Origin: Bacteroidales bacterium
GTDB taxonomy: Bacteria > Bacteroidota > Bacteroidia > Bacteroidales > Muribaculaceae
Direction of reading: 5' to 3'
Length of the DNA stretch: 64,000 bases
NCBI GenBank assembly: GCA_022009815.1
Contig: CP091725.1
Span: 2,604,001 to 2,668,000 of the forward strand
The notes beneath the pieces are model-generated. The model was not told the DNA's origin and did not search any database. It was given only the letters and a program-made list of their open reading frames with translations. Both the position numbers and the translations under genes were made by a program. This document shows, one piece after another, positions 37,359-48,368 of this stretch (its first letter is position 1; every line of letters starts with the position of its first letter).

Positions 37359-38720
37359 ATGAAAGAACTATTACAAAAGAAACTTAGCGACTCGGCGGCG
37401 GCAAGATGGACAGCGCTGCTTGCAGTCTCATTCACAATGATGTGCGGCTACTTCTTTACCGATGTAATGTCGCCACTTGAGCCAATGCTCACCAGCAACG
37501 ACGTTAACGGTCTGGGATGGACATCCGACGAATACGGATTCTTCTCTGGCGCATACGGCTATTTCAACGTGTTCCTGCTACTCTTGTTTTTCGGAGGAAT
37601 CATACTCGACAAATTCTGCATCCGCTTTACCGGTCTGGCATCGACACTTCTGATGTTTGGCGGCGCACTTATCAAATGGTGGGCAGTAAGCAACACATTT
37701 GACGGTTCCGTCACTCTTCCTTTCGGAATAGGCACATACCACACACAAGTGCTTTGGGCTTCGCTCGGATTTGCCATCTACGGCGTAGGATGCGAAATTG
37801 CAGGAATCACCGTGACCAAGATAATCGCCAAATGGTTTACCGGACACGAGCTCGCTCTCGCTATGGGATTTCAGGTTGCACTGGCGCGTATCGGCACAGC
37901 CTGCGCCCTCGCCCTCGCCCTTCCGTTTGCCAAAGCGTGCGGAGGAGTACATGCAGCGGTAGGTCTTGGCGCCGCATTGCTCTGCATCAGTGTCGTAGCC
38001 TTCTTGGTCTACTGCGTAATGGACAAGAAAGAAGACGCCTCGGCCGAAGCCGTACAGACAGAACCGGAAGAAGGATTCAAATTCTCCGACCTCAAGATGC
38101 TGATCAGCAACCGCGGCTTCTGGTATATGGCAACACTCTGCCTTATGTTCTACGCAGGAGTGTTTCCTTTCCTTAAATTCGCCACAAAACTTATGGTATT
38201 CAAATATGGCGTAGATGAGAATATGGCAGGTCTCATCCCAGCCATGTTGCCATTCGGCACAATCTTCCTCACTCCGCTCTTCGGCTATGTCTATGACAAA
38301 TTCGGGAAAGGCGCCACACTGATGATAATCGGAAGCGCGCTGCTCACAATTGTGCACATAATCTTCGTGCTGCCAATAACATCCTACATCGTTGCCATCG
38401 CCGCAATGATAGCGCTCGGCGTTGCCTTCGGACTTGTCCCGTCGGCTATGTGGCCGTCGGTTCCGAAAATCATACCGATGAAACTGCTCGGCTCGGCATA
38501 CGCAATGATTTTCTACATTCAGAATATCGGACTTGCCCTTGTGCCAGTATGGATTGGCAAAGTGAACCAAGCAAACACACTGGCAAACGGAAGCATTGAC
38601 TATACCGAGACAATGACCATCTTCGCCGCCTTCGGCGCGATTGCCGTCATCATCTCACTGCTCCTGTTCTTTGAAAACAAGAAAAAGGGCTACGGCCTTG
38701 AAGAGCCGAACATCCAATAA
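37359..38720 (+). CDS. Major facilitator superfamily transporter
   Basis: 453 residues with about 12 transmembrane helices split by a charged cytoplasmic loop near residues 225-245 (MDKKEDASAEAVQTEPEEGF). The A-like loop FFSGAYGYFNVFLLLLFFGG and the pattern FGYVYDKFGKGATLM in the second half fit MFS. It resembles hexuronate- or organic-anion-type carriers, but the substrate cannot be deduced. It is monocistronic between its own promoter and a terminator. Intact. Confidence 0.85.
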   Translation: MKELLQKKLSDSAAARWTALLAVSFTMMCGYFFTDVMSPLEPMLTSNDVNGLGWTSDEYGFFSGAYGYFNVFLLLLFFGGIILDKFCIRFTGLASTLLMFGGALIKWWAVSNTFDGSVTLPFGIGTYHTQVLWASLGFAIYGVGCEIAGITVTKIIAKWFTGHELALAMGFQVALARIGTACALALALPFAKACGGVHAAVGLGAALLCISVVAFLVYCVMDKKEDASAEAVQTEPEEGFKFSDLKMLISNRGFWYMATLCLMFYAGVFPFLKFATKLMVFKYGVDENMAGLIPAMLPFGTIFLTPLFGYVYDKFGKGATLMIIGSALLTIVHIIFVLPITSYIVAIAAMIALGVAFGLVPSAMWPSVPKIIPMKLLGSAYAMIFYIQNIGLALVPVWIGKVNQANTLANGSIDYTETMTIFAAFGAIAVIISLLLFFENKKKGYGLEEPNIQ

Positions 38721-38733
38721 GCGACCAGACACC

Positions 38734-38766
38734 GAGCCACATTGAAAGATTTTTCAGTGTGGCTCT
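38734..38766 (+). terminator. Terminator after the MFS gene
   Basis: GAGCCACA and its complement TGTGGCTC, with inner GAAA/TTTC pairing, followed by a T-rich tract. Confidence 0.75.
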
Positions 38767-38809
38767 TATTTTTCAGGCAAAACATTAGGAAATAAAGAAA
38801 TCTTTCTTT

Positions 38810-38817
38810 ATTTTTGT
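38810..38817 (+). promoter_or_regulatory. Bacteroidota -7 promoter element for serC
   Basis: TATTTTTG, 36 bases before serC. Confidence 0.55.
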
Positions 38818-38853
38818 GTATGCTTAATTATAAATCAACACAAACCATTAGAT

Positions 38854-39920
38854 ATGAAAAAGCATAATTTTTACGCCGGACCATCGATTCTGAGCGAGTA
38901 CACAATCAAAAACACGGCAGACGCCGTGATGAATTTCAACGAGACAGGTCTGTCTATTCTTGAAATTTCCCACCGTAGCAAAGAGTTTCAAGCCGTAATC
39001 GACGAGGCCAATGCCCTCATCAAAGAATTGCTTGAAATTCCGTCGGGCTACGAAGTGCTCTTCCTCGGCGGCGGCGCAAGCATGCAGTTCTGCATGATTC
39101 CATACAACTTCCTGAAGACAAAAGCAGCATACCTCGACACCGGCGTATGGGCATCAAAGCCATCAAAGAAGCGAAATTTTTCGGAGATGTAAACGTGGTG
39201 GCATCATCAAAAGACGCCAACTACACGTTTGTGCCCAAAGGCTACACCGTGCCCGACGACGTTGACTATTTCCATATCACTACAAACAACACAATCTACG
39301 GAACCGAGCTTCGCGAGGATCCTGATGTGAAAGTGCCATTGATCGCCGACATGTCGAGCGACATTTTCTCACGCCGCATTGACGTTTCAAAATATGACGC
39401 CATCTATGCCGGCGCCCAGAAGAACCTTGCTCCTTCCGGCGTGACTCTTGTCATTGTAAAAGAAGACGCACTCGGAAAAATGGACCGTGTGATTCCGACA
39501 ATGCTCGACTACCGCACACACGTAAGCAAAGGCTCAATGTTCAACACACCTCCATGCCTGCCAATCTACTCTGCACTGCAGACATTGAAATGGTACAAAT
39601 CACTTGGCGGCATCGACGCAATGGAAAAAGCCGACAAGGAGAAAGCAGCCCGTCTGTATGACGCCATCGACAACAGCAAGATTTTCGTCGGCACAGCAAA
39701 ACCTGAAGACCGCTCAATCATGAACGTCTGCTTCGTACTCCGTCCCGAGTATGCCGACCTTGATAAGAAATTCCTTGAGTTCACAGGCGAACGTGGCATC
39801 GTAGGCATCAAGGGACACCGCTCTGTAGGTGGTTTCCGCGCATCCATCTACAACGCTATGCCTATGGAAAGCGTACAGGTGCTCATTGACGCAATGAAGG
39901 ATTTTGAAAAACAACTCTAA
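38854..39920 (+). CDS. serC: Phosphoserine aminotransferase (frameshifted)
   Basis: PLP enzyme converting 3-phosphohydroxypyruvate and glutamate to phosphoserine (serine synthesis). It has the family start NFYAGPSILSEYTI, the phosphate-binding FLGGGASMQF, DMSSDIFSR (PLP Asp), and the Schiff-base Lys in YAGAQKNLAPSGVTLV. The frame breaks at the A run 39156-39158. One A restores GVWASKAIKEAKFFGDV. About 355 residues, the normal length. It is followed 10 bases later by the serA-type gene, the preceding pathway step. Confidence 0.94.
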
Positions 39921-39930
39921 ATTTCACCAA

Positions 39931-40848
39931 ATGAAAATATTAGTTGCAACAGAAAAACCTTTTGCAGCAGTCGCTGTAGAGGGCATCAGAAAGGGAATTG
40001 AGCAAGCCGGACACGAGCTGGTGCTGCTTGAGAAAGGCACAAAAGACGACCTCATCAAAGCGGTTGCCGACGTTGACGGACTGATTGTGCGCAGCGACAT
40101 TGTCGACACAACAGTGCTCAATGCCGCAAAAAATCTGAAAGTGATTGTGCGCGCAGGAGCCGGAGTAGACAATATCGACCTCCAAGCGGCTAAAGCTGCG
40201 GGAATTTGTGTGATGAACACACCTGGACAGAACTCCAATGCTGTAGCAGAACTTGTTTTCGGCATGCTTGTCATGATGATTCGCAACCAATTCAACGGAA
40301 CGTCAGGAACAGAGTTGAAAGGCAAGACTCTCGGCATTCACGCATACGGTCAGGTGGGCCGCAACGTGGCACGCATAGCCAAAGGTTTCGGCATGGAGGT
40401 TTCCGCCCTTGACCCGTTTGTAACCGACGAGGTGATGGAAGCCGACGGCATCAAGCCAGTCCACTCCATCGAGGAACTTTACGCCAACAACCAATACGTG
40501 TCGCTCCACATTCCTGCCACACCGCAAACCAAGGGATCCGTTGGACTTGAGCAAATCAAACTGATGCCTAAAAACGCCGTGCTCATCAACACCGCACGCA
40601 AAGAAATCATCAACGAGGAAAGCCTCGCCGAAGCATTGCGCCAGAGAGCCGACGTGCGCTACATCGCCGATGTAAAGCCTGACACAGCGGCAGCGATGGC
40701 CGAAGAGTTTGGCACACGCGTGTTCTTCACCCCGAAGAAAATGGGAGCACAGACAGCCGAGGCCAATATCAATGCAGGTCTTGCGGCAGCACGCCAGTCG
40801 GTAGCGTTTCTCAAAGACGGCTGGAACAAATTCCAGGTAAACAAATAA
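39931..40848 (+). CDS. serA: D-3-phosphoglycerate dehydrogenase (short form)
   Basis: NAD-dependent oxidation of 3-phosphoglycerate, first step of serine synthesis. The D-2-hydroxyacid dehydrogenase fold shows VRAGAGVDNIDLQAAKAAG, the nucleotide loop in the Bacteroidales variant LGIHAYGQVGRNVARIA, NTARKEIINEE (catalytic Arg) and FFTPKKMGAQT in place of the usual His-containing block. At 305 residues it lacks the ACT regulatory domain. I start at ATG 39931, which opens MKILVATEKPF; a longer start would reach back into serC. Intact. Confidence 0.88.
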   Translation: MKILVATEKPFAAVAVEGIRKGIEQAGHELVLLEKGTKDDLIKAVADVDGLIVRSDIVDTTVLNAAKNLKVIVRAGAGVDNIDLQAAKAAGICVMNTPGQNSNAVAELVFGMLVMMIRNQFNGTSGTELKGKTLGIHAYGQVGRNVARIAKGFGMEVSALDPFVTDEVMEADGIKPVHSIEELYANNQYVSLHIPATPQTKGSVGLEQIKLMPKNAVLINTARKEIINEESLAEALRQRADVRYIADVKPDTAAAMAEEFGTRVFFTPKKMGAQTAEANINAGLAAARQSVAFLKDGWNKFQVNK

Positions 40849-40870
40849 TACTATTTTTTCTTTTACGCAA

Positions 40871-40903
40871 AAACGTTCGGAAGGACTCTCTTCCGGACGT
40901 TTT
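40871..40903 (+). terminator. Terminator after serA
   Basis: AAACGTTCGGAAG pairs with CTTCCGGACGTTT with one mismatch, six-base loop, T run. Confidence 0.8.
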
Positions 40904-40952
40904 TTATGCGCAACACCCTGTTTCTGCATTTTCTGTATTCAACAATTATTGT

Positions 40953-40960
40953 TACCTTTG
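40953..40960 (+). promoter_or_regulatory. Bacteroidota -7 promoter element for the surA operon
   Basis: TACCTTTG followed by C. It is upstream of the seven-gene run surA to yraN, which has no strong internal terminator. Confidence 0.6.
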
Positions 40961-41100
40961 CAGATGGCTTATCGACAAATAAATTGTAAACAATCTAAAG
41001 AATGTTTTAATCTGTCGATTGGCTTTTTGAAATGCCGCAAATATTCACCATATTTGCATTTCATATTAACAACAGAACTCAACTTAAAAGACCAAAGATT

Positions 41101-42454
41101 GTGAAATTCAAATTCCTTTCAATTATAGCATTCGCAGGTGCGGCAGCTTATTGCACAATGGCGCAACAGAACAACATTGCAGAAGAAGTGGCATGGATTG
41201 TGGGCGACGAACCCATCTACAAGTCGCAAATCGAAGAGCAGTACAGCCAACTGCAATACGAGAAAACGCCAATCAACGGCGATCCTTATTGCGTGATTCC
41301 GGAACAGCTTGCCATTGACAAACTTTTCCTTCACCAAGCCGTAATCGACACTGTGACCGTAGAAGACGCCACCGTGGCCAAAGAAGTGAACGCACGTATC
41401 AACTACTTTGTAGAATCACTCGGCTCGAAAGAGAAGGTTGAAGAATATTTCCGCAAGTCGATTCCGGAAATACGTGAGCAATATATGGAAATAATGAAAC
41501 CAGTATATTGTACAGCAGGTAAAGGAAAATTTGACCAAAAACGTAAAATCCACACCAGCCGACGTGCGCAAATACTACGAAAGCCTCGACAAGGACAGCA
41601 TCCCATACGTCCCAATGCAGGTAGAGGCACAGATTATCACCATCAAACCGATTATCCCGCAAGAGGAAATCGACGAGGTGAAATCACGTCTGCGCGACTA
41701 TGCCCAGCGCGTAAACAACGGCGAATCGGAATTTTCGACACTTGCCATCCTCTACTCTCAAGACGGCTCGTCGGTGCGCGGCGGCGAAATCGGATTCCGC
41801 GGACGCACAGAGCTGATGCCTGAATATGCCAGCGTAGCGTTCAACCTTACCGACCCCAAAAAGGCATCGCGCATCGTAGAGACCGACGCTGGATTCCACA
41901 TCATCCAATTGATAGAGAAACGCGGTGACAAGGTCAACACCCGCCACATTTTGCTGAAGCCAAAAGTTTCGGACAAAGAACTTACCGACGGTATCACCCG
42001 CCTCGACTCACTGCGCCAAGACATCAACGCAAAGAAATTCACATTCGAGCAGGCCGCACAATATGTGTCACAAGACAAGGATACACGAAACAACCAAGGC
42101 ATCATGTACAACCAGCTGACGCGTTCAACAAAATTCCAAATGAGCCAGCTGCCCCAGGAAGTGGCAAAGCATGTCGACAAGCTGCAAGTGGGAGAAATCT
42201 CCGAACCATTCATCATGATTGACGAGAAAACCGGTCGTGAGGTTGTAGCCATCGTAAAACTCAAGAGCCGCCACGAAGGCCACAAAGCCACACTCAGCGA
42301 CGACTTCGAGGAACTTAAAGACATGTATGAGCTCAGTGCAAAAAACAAGATAATAACCGATTGGATTGAAAACAAAATCAAATCAACCTACGTTTATATC
42401 GAAGAAGGCTGGCGCGACTGCCAATTCCAACACGAAGGCTGGCTGAAACGTTAA
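41101..42454 (+). CDS. surA: SurA-like periplasmic peptidyl-prolyl isomerase/chaperone (frameshifted)
   Basis: Chaperone for outer membrane proteins. A GTG start at 41101 gives the signal peptide KFKFLSIIAFAGAAAYCTMA; an upstream in-frame start would add unconserved residues. The SurA N-terminal domain is EEVAWIVGDEPIYKSQIEEQ. Two PpiC rotamase domains follow: first with VNNGESEFSTLAILYSQDGS and GFRGRTELMPEYASVAF, second with FTFEQAAQYVSQDKDTRNNQ. The frame slips at the A run 41497-41499. Two added A restore MKNQYIVQQVKENLTKNVKS. About 452 residues when repaired. Confidence 0.88.
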
Positions 42455-42545
42455 TTTCTGATTTTTTTATGACTGACAGAACAGAAAACACCACAAAAAA
42501 AAATAACGGATTGCACAAGAGGCATAAGATTCTGAACAGCGTCTT

Positions 42546-44162
42546 ATGCCTTTGGCAATTTGGCTGACGGCTCTGATTTTCGGTGACAGCCTGCTGTATG
42601 CCGTCAAGCCCGTCATCCCGACTGCCAACCGCCACCAAAAAGGCAAAATATTCCTTGAATATGCCGACAGTCTGTCGCTCAACGAGATGCATCCAGAGTA
42701 TCAAGTGTTGAGCGGCCACGTTAAATTCCGCAAGGGCGATATGTATATGTACTGCGACAGCGCACATTTCTACGACAAGGAAAACAAGATGAATGCCTTT
42801 GGCAACGTAAAGATGGAGCAAGGCGACACACTGTTTGTGTATTCCGACGTGCTTTACTATGACGGCATGCAGGAAATAGCCCGTCTGCGCAAGGTGCAGA
42901 ACGGAGTACGCCTGGAACACCGCAATACCACGCTGTTTACAGACAGCCTCGACTACGACCTCATAGCCAACATCGGCTACTACTTCAAAGGCGGAGAGAT
43001 CTCAGACGACAAACACCATAACGTCAATCTACGGACAATATGCCCCCGACACAAAGGATTCGGAATTCCTGTACGACGTAGTGCTGACCAACAATGAGAA
43101 AAAGTTTGTGCTCAACACAGACACCCTTCTCTATAACACACAGACACACATCGCCGACATCGTGGGCCACACGACCATCGAGTCAGACAGCAGCATCGTC
43201 TACACCGACCGCGGCTGGTACAACACCGATAAAGACAAAGTGCAACTTCTCAACCGGTCGCTCGTTGTCGGCAAAGACGGACAGACTCTTACCGGCGACA
43301 CCATCGTCTACGACCGCGCCAACGGTTTTGGCGAGGTGTTTGGGAACATGGTGCTTACCGACACTGCCAAATCAGCCGTTCTCACAGGCGGCTACGGCTA
43401 TCACAACGAGAAGGACAACACCTCGTTTGCCACCCGACGCGCATTGGCGATGGAATATTCACAAGGCGACACCGTGTTTGTGCACGGCGACACAATCCGC
43501 ACCTATCTCCAGATGCCCGACTCATCGCGTGTGATGTGCGCCTACCCCAACGTGCGTTTCTACCGCACCGATGTGCAAGGAGTGTGCGACTCGCTGACAT
43601 TTCAGTCGCGCGACTCAATGATATTCATGCACCGCCACCCGATACTCTGGAATCTCGAGCGACAAGTGATGGGCAACGTCATACAGATACATCTGAACGA
43701 CAGCACAGTCGACAAAGCCTATCTGCCGGAATATGGACTGATGGGCGAACACGTGGAAGAGGAGTTCTACAACCAGTTGTCGGGAAAGAAATGATTGCAA
43801 CATTCATCGACGGCAAACTCCGCCGCCTTGACGTCAACGGCAATGTAATGGCAATTATGCTGCCAATGGAAAAAGACTCCACATACAATAAGCTTGTCGA
43901 TGCTGAAGGCAGCTTTCTCACAGTGCTTGTCGACGGACAAAAGATGGAGAAACTCAACCTATGGCCAGATGTCACAGGCAAGGTCACTCCCCTGTTTCTT
44001 GCCAAGAAGTCGCAGTATTACCTAAAAGGATTCAAATGGTATGAAGCCATCCGTCCCAAAGACCGCTACGACCTCTTCACCATCCCCGACGAGCAGCGCA
44101 ATCTTTTCAGCGAGCCAGAGGCAGTTGCTCCAGTGAAACGAATACGAGAACAAGAAGATTAA
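42546..44162 (+). CDS. OstA/LptA-like LPS transport periplasmic protein (two or three frameshifts)
   Basis: Contains repeated OstA (LptA-fold) units: YQVLSGHVKFRKGDMYMYCD ... NKMNAFGNVKMEQGDTLFVY, then KDGQTLTGDTIVYDRANGFG ... VFGNMVLTDT, and a C-terminal FIDGKLRRLDVNGNVMAIML segment. Such proteins form beta-jellyroll bridges carrying LPS across the periplasm. Frames join at the A runs 43011-43013 (DDNTITSIYGQYAPD) and 43785-43787 (LSGKEMIATF). The true start may be ATG 42470, giving a basic N-terminus that reaches the hydrophobic MPLAIWLTALIFG if another indel lies between the two, for example at the nine-A run near 42495-42503. It sits between surA and mutL. Confidence 0.82.
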
Positions 44163-44176
44163 GACAACAGACTGAT

Positions 44177-46102
44177 ATGTCAGACATTATAAAACTCCTA
44201 CCCGACTCCGTAGCCAATCAGATTGCCGCCGGCGAGGTGATACAACGCCCAGCCTCGGTAATCAAGGAACTTGTGGAAAATGCCATCGACGCTGGAGCCA
44301 CATCAATCGAGATTGTGCTTAAGGACGCAGGGCGCACACTGATTCAGGTAATCGACAACGGCTCGGGCATGTCGGAAACTGATGCCCGCTTGGCATTCGA
44401 ACGCCATGCCACGTCAAAGATACGCAATGCCGGCGACTTGTTCGCCCTCCATACGATGGGATTCCGCGGAGAGGCATTGGCGTCAATTGCCGCCATCGCC
44501 CAAGTGGAGCTGCGCACCCGCATGAAAGACGCACCAATGGGCACACACCTATGCATCAATGCATCGCAGTGCGAATCACAGGAGCCTGACTACTGCCCTT
44601 CCGGTTGCAATTTCATGATAAAAAACATTTTCTTCAACGTCCCGGCTCGTCGTAAGTTTCTGAAGAGCAACCAAGTTGAATTGAGCAACATTGTGCGCGA
44701 GTTTGAAAAGCTCGCATTGGTCAACTATACAACAGAGTTCAAGCTGTCGAACAACGGCAACATGATGTACCAATTGATGGGAGGCGATTCCTTCAAGCAG
44801 CGCATCGTGTCAATCTTCTCCAAATCACTGAGTCAGCAATTGATTCCGATCGAAGCCGAGACCTCCGTCGTGAAAATATATGGATTCGTATCGCGTCCAG
44901 AAAACGCCCGCAAGCGCAACTATCTGCAGTATCTGTTTGTCAACGGTCGGCATATGCGCCACCCATACTTCCACAAAGCGATAATACAATGTTTCGACCA
45001 GCTGATTCCCGCAGATTCACAGCCCAACTACTTCCTGCATTTCTCTGTCGACCCGGAGACAATCGACGTGAACATTCACCCGACAAAAAGCGAGATCAAG
45101 TTTGAGAACGAGCAGGTAATCTGGCAGATACTTTTTGCAGCCGTAAAAGAAACTCTCGGCAAGTTCAGCGCCGTACCGACAATCGAATTCGACACAGAGG
45201 GCGATATAGAAATCCCAGTCGGCAACACCGACGATGTAGAGATGCCTGAAATTGAATTCGACCCCAACTACAACCCATTCGCGCCACAGTCAGCATCGGC
45301 GCCACAGCAGCAGCCGACCACCCAACGCCGGGCATCAGCCATCGGCGGTGATGGATTTCAGACACAACGCCGTGTTGTCGACTCACAGCTGAACAACTGG
45401 GACAAACTCTATCAGAATTTTGAGAAAAAACGTTCCGACTCGCTCGAGCACGTCGTTGCGGCATCGGCTCTCAACCAAATGCCGTCAACCGAAGAAAGCC
45501 ACCAGACCTCAGCCTTTCAGCAAGAGAAAGTAAAATTCACGCCATCCTCGTGTACACAGCTGAGGAACAAATATATTCTCGTGCCAGGCGCCAACGGCAT
45601 AATGCTTATCGACCAACATAGGGCACATATACGCGTGCTTTTCGACTCACTCATCAATGCCGTCGAGTCAAAAAAAATAGAATCGCAGAAAGTATTGTTT
45701 CAAGAAGTCATAAAACTGTCGACTGCGCAAAATCTCATTCTCGATGAGGTAAAGCCGGAAATGGAGAAAATGGGATTTGAGATTTCATTTCTCGGTGACT
45801 GCTCATGGGCTGTCAATGCCTTCCCAGCCTGCCTGAAAAATCCGGACGTAAAAGAGATGATTCTCGACGTGGCAGACTCTGCCATCAATGGTGGCGTGAG
45901 CCTCTCAAAGCGCATCAGCGAGCACATAGCCCTGTCATCGGCACGCGCAGCAGCTGTGCGCTACGGAGACAGACTAACACCCGATGCAATGGAAGCTCTT
46001 GTTGCCGACCTGTTCCGCTCCAAAGAAGCCAACTACACCCCCGACGGCAAGAAAATCATCTGCACCGTCACATTTGACGATATAAACAAAATGTTTTCTT
46101 AA
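44177..46102 (+). CDS. mutL: DNA mismatch repair protein MutL
   Basis: Links MutS mismatch recognition to strand excision. N-terminal GHKL ATPase: ELVENAIDAGAT, DNGSGM, GFRGEALASIA; the conserved FVNGRHMRHP is near residue 255. A long Gln/Ala-rich linker covers about 370-455, and a C-terminal dimerisation domain follows. The endonuclease motif DQHA-x2-E-x4-E of many MutLs appears as DQHRAHIRVLFD, without the glutamates. 641 residues, intact. Confidence 0.95.
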   Translation: MSDIIKLLPDSVANQIAAGEVIQRPASVIKELVENAIDAGATSIEIVLKDAGRTLIQVIDNGSGMSETDARLAFERHATSKIRNAGDLFALHTMGFRGEALASIAAIAQVELRTRMKDAPMGTHLCINASQCESQEPDYCPSGCNFMIKNIFFNVPARRKFLKSNQVELSNIVREFEKLALVNYTTEFKLSNNGNMMYQLMGGDSFKQRIVSIFSKSLSQQLIPIEAETSVVKIYGFVSRPENARKRNYLQYLFVNGRHMRHPYFHKAIIQCFDQLIPADSQPNYFLHFSVDPETIDVNIHPTKSEIKFENEQVIWQILFAAVKETLGKFSAVPTIEFDTEGDIEIPVGNTDDVEMPEIEFDPNYNPFAPQSASAPQQQPTTQRRASAIGGDGFQTQRRVVDSQLNNWDKLYQNFEKKRSDSLEHVVAASALNQMPSTEESHQTSAFQQEKVKFTPSSCTQLRNKYILVPGANGIMLIDQHRAHIRVLFDSLINAVESKKIESQKVLFQEVIKLSTAQNLILDEVKPEMEKMGFEISFLGDCSWAVNAFPACLKNPDVKEMILDVADSAINGGVSLSKRISEHIALSSARAAAVRYGDRLTPDAMEALVADLFRSKEANYTPDGKKIICTVTFDDINKMFS

Positions 46103-46114
46103 ATTTCCCACGTT

Positions 46115-47537
46115 ATGAAATCACGAAACATCATTCTAAGCCTTGCCCTTATGGGCTGCACCGCCGCCAATGCGCTGACATTGCAGCAGGCAAAAAAATT
46201 ATATTCCGAAGGAGAATTCGGCAAAGCTCTGTCGACATTCCAGGGACTCGTAAAAAAAAATCCCGGCAACGCATCCTACAACCAATGGTACGGTGCCTGC
46301 CTTTATGAAACCGGTCGCAAGGCTGAAGCCCGAAAATATATCGAGACTGCCTACAACAAACGCGTGACCGACGCCGCACGCTACATGGCGCAATATGCTC
46401 TTGAGGAAATGGACTACGAAGCTGCGGCTGACTACACCGACGTTTGCCGACCGTCTTGGCGAAAAAGAATCGTCGCTGTCGGCAACAGCCGCAAAAGGCT
46501 ACAACAGACTGAAACGCGTCAACGAAATGCTCGGAAATGTTGAGAAGGTTCAGGTGTTCGACAGTTTGAACGTCGACAAATCAAATTTTCTGAAAGCATA
46601 CAAACTATCAAAGGAAACAGGCTCGCTCAACTCCGCCGACATTCTGCCCGCAGGCCTTGAATGCAACACGCCAGAGGTGTTTATGCCGCAATCAGCCAAC
46701 CGTATGGTATGGTCGGTTGCCGACAGCACTGGGTGCGTCAGGCTTGCCGAGACCTATCGGCTTGCCGACGACAAATGGGATCACGCAACACTGCTCCCTG
46801 CCTCACTCAACGATGGAGGCGACGCTGCCTATCCGTTTGTGATGACCGACGGCACAACTATCTATTTCGCATCCAACGGCAACGGCAGCATCGGAGGTTA
46901 CGACATCTTCATGTCGCGCAAGGATTTCTCTACAGGCGAATATTTGAATCCGCAGAACATCGGATTCCCATACAACTCCCCCTACGACGACTATATGTTT
47001 GTCATCGACGAAATGACAGGCATCGGCTGGTGGGCCACCGACCGCAACCAGATACCCGACAAGGTCACAATCTATATGTTCAAGCGCAACGACGTGCGCG
47101 AGAACTACGACAGCGACAATGACAATATCTACAGTCTTGCCGCCCTTAGAGACATCAAAGCCACATGGGCTGACGATGCCGACTATGCGTCGCTAAAAGA
47201 ATCAATAGAATCAATTTCAGCCGACACTGACAAGCCGGATGATGAATTTGTGTTTTATGTGATGAACGGCGTGCGCTACACGCGCTTTGACAACTTCCAA
47301 AGCTCGGAGGCAAGAAGTCTCATGGAGAAACGAGTAGCTCTTGCAAGTCAACTTGCCGACGACAAGACTGAACTGAAACGTATGCGCACCGCCTATGCCA
47401 ACGCCAAACCTGCGGCACGCAAGAAAATAGAACAAAGCATTCTGCAATTGGAACACAAAGTTTCCGATGCGACAAAGACACTTGCCAACATCGACAACAA
47501 CATCCGCTCGGCAGAACAAAGTGCAATCGACAAATAA
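46115..47537 (+). CDS. TPR plus PD40 beta-propeller periplasmic protein (frameshifted)
   Basis: Signal peptide KSRNIILSLALMGCTAANA, TPR-like helices (AKKLYSEGEFGKALSTFQGL, GACLYETGRKAEARKYIETA), then WD40/PD40-type strands (TDGTTIYFASNGNGSIGGYD, FDIFMSRKD-like blades) and a C-terminal coiled coil (RSLMEKRVALASQLADDKTE). This recalls the envelope proteins with TPR-PD40 architecture in Bacteroidota, without the OmpA domain. The frame slips near 46438-46443 (ADYTD then TFADRLGEKESSLSA). Two missing bases or one extra explain it. About 474 residues. Function unknown. Confidence 0.78.
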
Positions 47538-47546
47538 CCGCTTACG

Positions 47547-48353
47547 ATGATTGATTTCAAGAATATTGCAGCGACATCAAAACTATATAATTTCCATAGC
47601 CACACGCAGTTTTGCGACGGCCATGCAGAGATGCCTGAATTTGCGGCAAAAGCGGCAGAAATGGGATTCTCACACTATGGCTTCTCGCCCCACTCCCCTG
47701 TGCCTATAGAGTCGCCGTGCAATATGAAAACCGACGACGTGGCGGAGTATCTTGGCATCTTCAACCATCTGAAGCAAGAATACGCGGGGCAAGTGGAATT
47801 GCTTGTTTCCATGGAGATTGACTATCTTGGCGACTCTTGGGGTCCATCGAATGAATATTTCAGCAAACTGCCTCTCGACTATCGCATCGGCTCCGTGCAT
47901 TTCATCCCATCAGGCGATACAATGGTCGACACCGACGGACACTTCGACTCGTTCAAGACAAAAATGGCATTATTCTTCGACAACGACATTCGCTATGTCG
48001 TCGACACATTCTACGACCAGACACTGAAAATGATTGCCGCCGGGGGACTTGACATTATCGGGCATTTCGACAAAATAGGTCAGAATGCATCTTATTTCTC
48101 TCCAGGAATCGAGGACGAGCCGTGGTATGCCAAGCGCGTGGAAGAAGTGATGGAAGCCATCAAAGATGCTGGCATTATTGCAGAGATAAACACCAAATCA
48201 ATGTTCCAGCACCACAGATTGTTCCCTAACGAGCGTTATTTCAAGCGTTTGAAAGAGATTGGCATACCCGTGGTTTTCAATTCCGACGCCCACTACCCCG
48301 ACCTCATCAATGCCGGGCGTATGGAAGCAATGACAATCTACAACAATCTATAA
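47547..48353 (+). CDS. PHP-domain histidinol-phosphatase
   Basis: Metal-dependent phosphoesterase of the HisK type, 268 residues. Metal ligands are visible in FHSHTQFCDGHA near residue 13, SMEIDYLG near 88, DIIGHFDKIG near 168 and FNSDAHYP near 246. The family hydrolyses histidinol phosphate in histidine synthesis. No other his biosynthesis gene is nearby (hisS is distant), so the exact substrate is inferred from family only. Intact. Confidence 0.82.
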   Translation: MIDFKNIAATSKLYNFHSHTQFCDGHAEMPEFAAKAAEMGFSHYGFSPHSPVPIESPCNMKTDDVAEYLGIFNHLKQEYAGQVELLVSMEIDYLGDSWGPSNEYFSKLPLDYRIGSVHFIPSGDTMVDTDGHFDSFKTKMALFFDNDIRYVVDTFYDQTLKMIAAGGLDIIGHFDKIGQNASYFSPGIEDEPWYAKRVEEVMEAIKDAGIIAEINTKSMFQHHRLFPNERYFKRLKEIGIPVVFNSDAHYPDLINAGRMEAMTIYNNL

Positions 48354-48368
48354 AAACGACAAAAGCCT

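Noticed and set aside
37578..38570. 330-codon minus-strand frame opposite the MFS gene
   Set aside because: Antisense to an intact 12-helix transporter; the translated sequence looks like no protein family.
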